From contig CANHGA010000124.1 of NCBI GenBank assembly GCA_947460085.1, forward strand, positions 1 to 6,337: a stretch of DNA of 6,337 nt, read 5' to 3'. How positions within the stretch are numbered: position 1 is the stretch's first letter; each line of letters begins with the position of its first letter. The notes under the pieces were generated by a model. It was not told where the DNA came from and did not search any database. It worked only from the letters and a program-made list of their open reading frames with translations. A program made the position numbers and the translations under genes. The DNA is from Synechococcaceae cyanobacterium (GTDB taxonomy: Bacteria > Cyanobacteriota > Cyanobacteriia > PCC-6307 > Cyanobiaceae). Positions 5,149 to 6,337 of the stretch are shown here, piece by piece.

Positions 5149-6337
5149 TCAGGAAATCAGGGGGGCTGTAGCCGTGGCCAAAGCTGTTCGGATTGCCAAG
5201 CCAGCTGTTGTGCTCTCGCTCAATCCGGTGAGGGCTTGGGGCCAGATGCCCGCGATCAGCACCGCGGCGGCGAGGACCATGGCGGGCAAGCGCTCAGGCC
5301 AGGTGGTGCTTTTCCAATCGGCCCGGGCGTTGTCGAGGCGACCAAAGCCCACCCGGTTGAACAGCCGCACCGCATAGACCGCCGTCAAACCGGAGGCCAC
5401 CAAGCAAACCAGGGTGGGCAGGGGGAAGGCGGTCCAGCTGCCCTCAAACACCAGCAATTCGGCCACAAAACCAGCCAGCCCTGGTACCCCGGCCGCCGCC
5501 ATCAAACCCAGCAGCAAGAGCCCCAAGGTGAAGGGCAGGCCGCGCTGGGGGTTGAGCAAACCGGAAAGCTCGGCAATGGAACTGGTGCCCGTTTTGGCCT
5601 CAATCATTCCCACCACACAGAACAGCAGGGCAATGATCAAGCCATGGGCGAGCATCTGGGCCACCACGCCCTGGAGGCTCAAGGGCGTGGCCGCCGCCAG
5701 GGCCAACACCAACATGCCCATGTGTCCCAGGGAGCTGTAGGCCACCAACCGGCGCATGTCGAGCTGGGCGATGGCATTGAGGGCGCCGTAGATGGCACTG
5801 ATTGCTCCAACCGCCGCAATCCAGGGTGACCAGGCCGCCCAGGTGTCGGGTAGGAGCTCGAGGCCAAAACGCAGCAGGCCGTAGGCCCCCAATTTGGACA
5901 CGGCACCACTGAGCAGCATGGCCACCGGGGTGGGGGCCTGGCTGTAGGTGGCTGGCTGCCAGCCGTGGAAGGGCACGACCGGCAGCTTCAGGCCAAAGGC
6001 CAACAGCACCAGGGCCATCACCCAGCGCTGATTCTCTGGCGAAAGCGCGTGCTGGGCCAGGTCGGCGTAGGCAAAGCTCAAGGACCACTGCCCAGAGCCA
6101 GCGATAGTCCCAGAGCCAGCGATAGCCCCAGCGCCAGCGATAGAGCCAGCGCCTTGCTGGAGCCAAACAAAGGCCAACACCGCCGCCAGCAAGGTGAGGC
6201 CAGAGGCAGCCCCGTAGGTGAGGAAGCGCACGGCCGCCCCGGCCCGCTTGGCCCCACCGAAGGAGGCCACCAACAGGGTGGTGGGGATCAAGATGAGCTC
6301 ATAGGCGAAGACAAACAGCAGGGCATTGCGGGCCATA
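5149..6337 (-). CDS. ndhD3: NDH-1 proton-pumping subunit NdhD3 (CO2-uptake type), 5' end outside window
   Basis: Antiporter-like membrane subunit of the thylakoid NAD(P)H dehydrogenase-like complex; in the CO2-uptake form it helps couple electron flow and proton movement to CO2 hydration. 395 residues are visible. The Met at the window edge is internal, because the visible protein starts inside the helix that carries the conserved YEL glutamate, so roughly 100-130 N-terminal residues are missing. Numbering from that Met, the four charged residues expected from E. coli NuoM are present: Glu13 (AYEL), Lys117 (FGLKLPVVPFHGW), Lys148 (SKLGAYGLLRF) and Glu293 (GFVAELLVF). The motif RRLVAYSSLGHMGM (195-208) is also typical. 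About ten membrane segments are visible. Residues 62-82 are a Gly/Ala/Ser repeat loop, described separately. The stop TGA lies 14 nt before cupA. The family alone does not separate D3 from D4; the D3 call rests on the neighbouring cupA and cupS. Family confidence is very high, subtype confidence good. Confidence 0.93.
   Translation of the reverse strand, partial: MARNALLFVFAYELILIPTTLLVASFGGAKRAGAAVRFLTYGAASGLTLLAAVLAFVWLQQGAGSIAGAGAIAGSGTIAGSGQWSLSFAYADLAQHALSPENQRWVMALVLLAFGLKLPVVPFHGWQPATYSQAPTPVAMLLSGAVSKLGAYGLLRFGLELLPDTWAAWSPWIAAVGAISAIYGALNAIAQLDMRRLVAYSSLGHMGMLVLALAAATPLSLQGVVAQMLAHGLIIALLFCVVGMIEAKTGTSSIAELSGLLNPQRGLPFTLGLLLLGLMAAAGVPGLAGFVAELLVFEGSWTAFPLPTLVCLVASGLTAVYAVRLFNRVGFGRLDNARADWKSTTWPERLPAMVLAAAVLIAGIWPQALTGLSESTTAGLAIRTALATATAPLIS
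6094..6153 (-). repeat. 18-bp tandem repeat inside ndhD3
   Basis: Three consecutive 18-bp units (6094-6111, 6112-6129, 6130-6147) and a 6-bp partial unit (6148-6153). On the plus strand the first two units share AGAGCCAGCGATAG and differ at one base. The third differs at a few bases. The reading frame is kept, so each unit encodes one hexapeptide: GSIAGA, GAIAGS, GTIAGS. By the NuoM topology the repeat sits between the sixth and seventh membrane helices, on the lumenal/periplasmic side. The likely origin is replication slippage. It probably forms a flexible linker with no catalytic role. Confidence 0.9.

Noticed and set aside
5600..6166. 188-codon minus-strand frame inside ndhD3
   Set aside because: Trp/Arg-rich out-of-frame translation of ndhD3; its start includes the 18-bp repeat read in another frame.
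6334..6336. ATG at the window edge as the true ndhD3 start
   Set aside because: The protein would begin in the middle of the helix carrying the conserved YEL glutamate, losing the first four helices of a subunit family that always has them.

Overview
The window is a single, densely packed, one-directional gene block from a GC-rich cyanobacterium. All six recognisable genes lie on the minus strand, so transcription runs from position 6337 down to position 1. An NdhD-type subunit followed by a CO2-hydration (ChpXY/Cup) protein is diagnostic of a cyanobacterial NDH-1 CO2-uptake complex. The high GC, the compact gene spacing, the KtrAB type and the apparent absence of the HIP1 octamer (none seen by eye) fit the Cyanobium / Synechococcus picocyanobacterial group. 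That placement is inference.

Layout in transcription order: (1) ndhD3, C-terminal 395 residues only, cut by the window edge (5149-6337); (2) cupA, complete (3836-5134); (3) cupS, a small cytoplasmic fasciclin-fold protein (3424-3825, with the start corrected to a Shine-Dalgarno-supported ATG); (4) a CPA2-family Na+/H+ antiporter (2231-3424); (5) ktrB, the K+-translocating subunit (829-2229); (6) ktrA, its RCK nucleotide-binding regulator (30-755). Junctions are tight: 14 nt, 10 nt, a 1-nt TAATG stop/start overlap, 1 nt, then a 73-nt gap before ktrA. That gap holds a 20-bp tandem direct repeat and is the only real intergenic space. No stretch over 300 bases lacks a gene. No RNA genes, mobile elements or CRISPR arrays were seen.

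Functionally, genes 1-3 belong to the NDH-1MS (NDH-1_3) complex, which uses electron-transfer energy to drive CO2 hydration to bicarbonate. ndhF3 is expected just beyond position 6337. Genes 4-6 form a monovalent-cation module: Na+/H+ exchange plus Na+-dependent K+ uptake. The main point of interest is that the two modules are fused into one apparent operon, which suggests that CO2 uptake is co-expressed with cytoplasmic pH, Na+ and K+ homeostasis. Secondary points are an 18-bp tandem repeat expanding a lumenal loop of NdhD3, and the repeat in front of ktrA.
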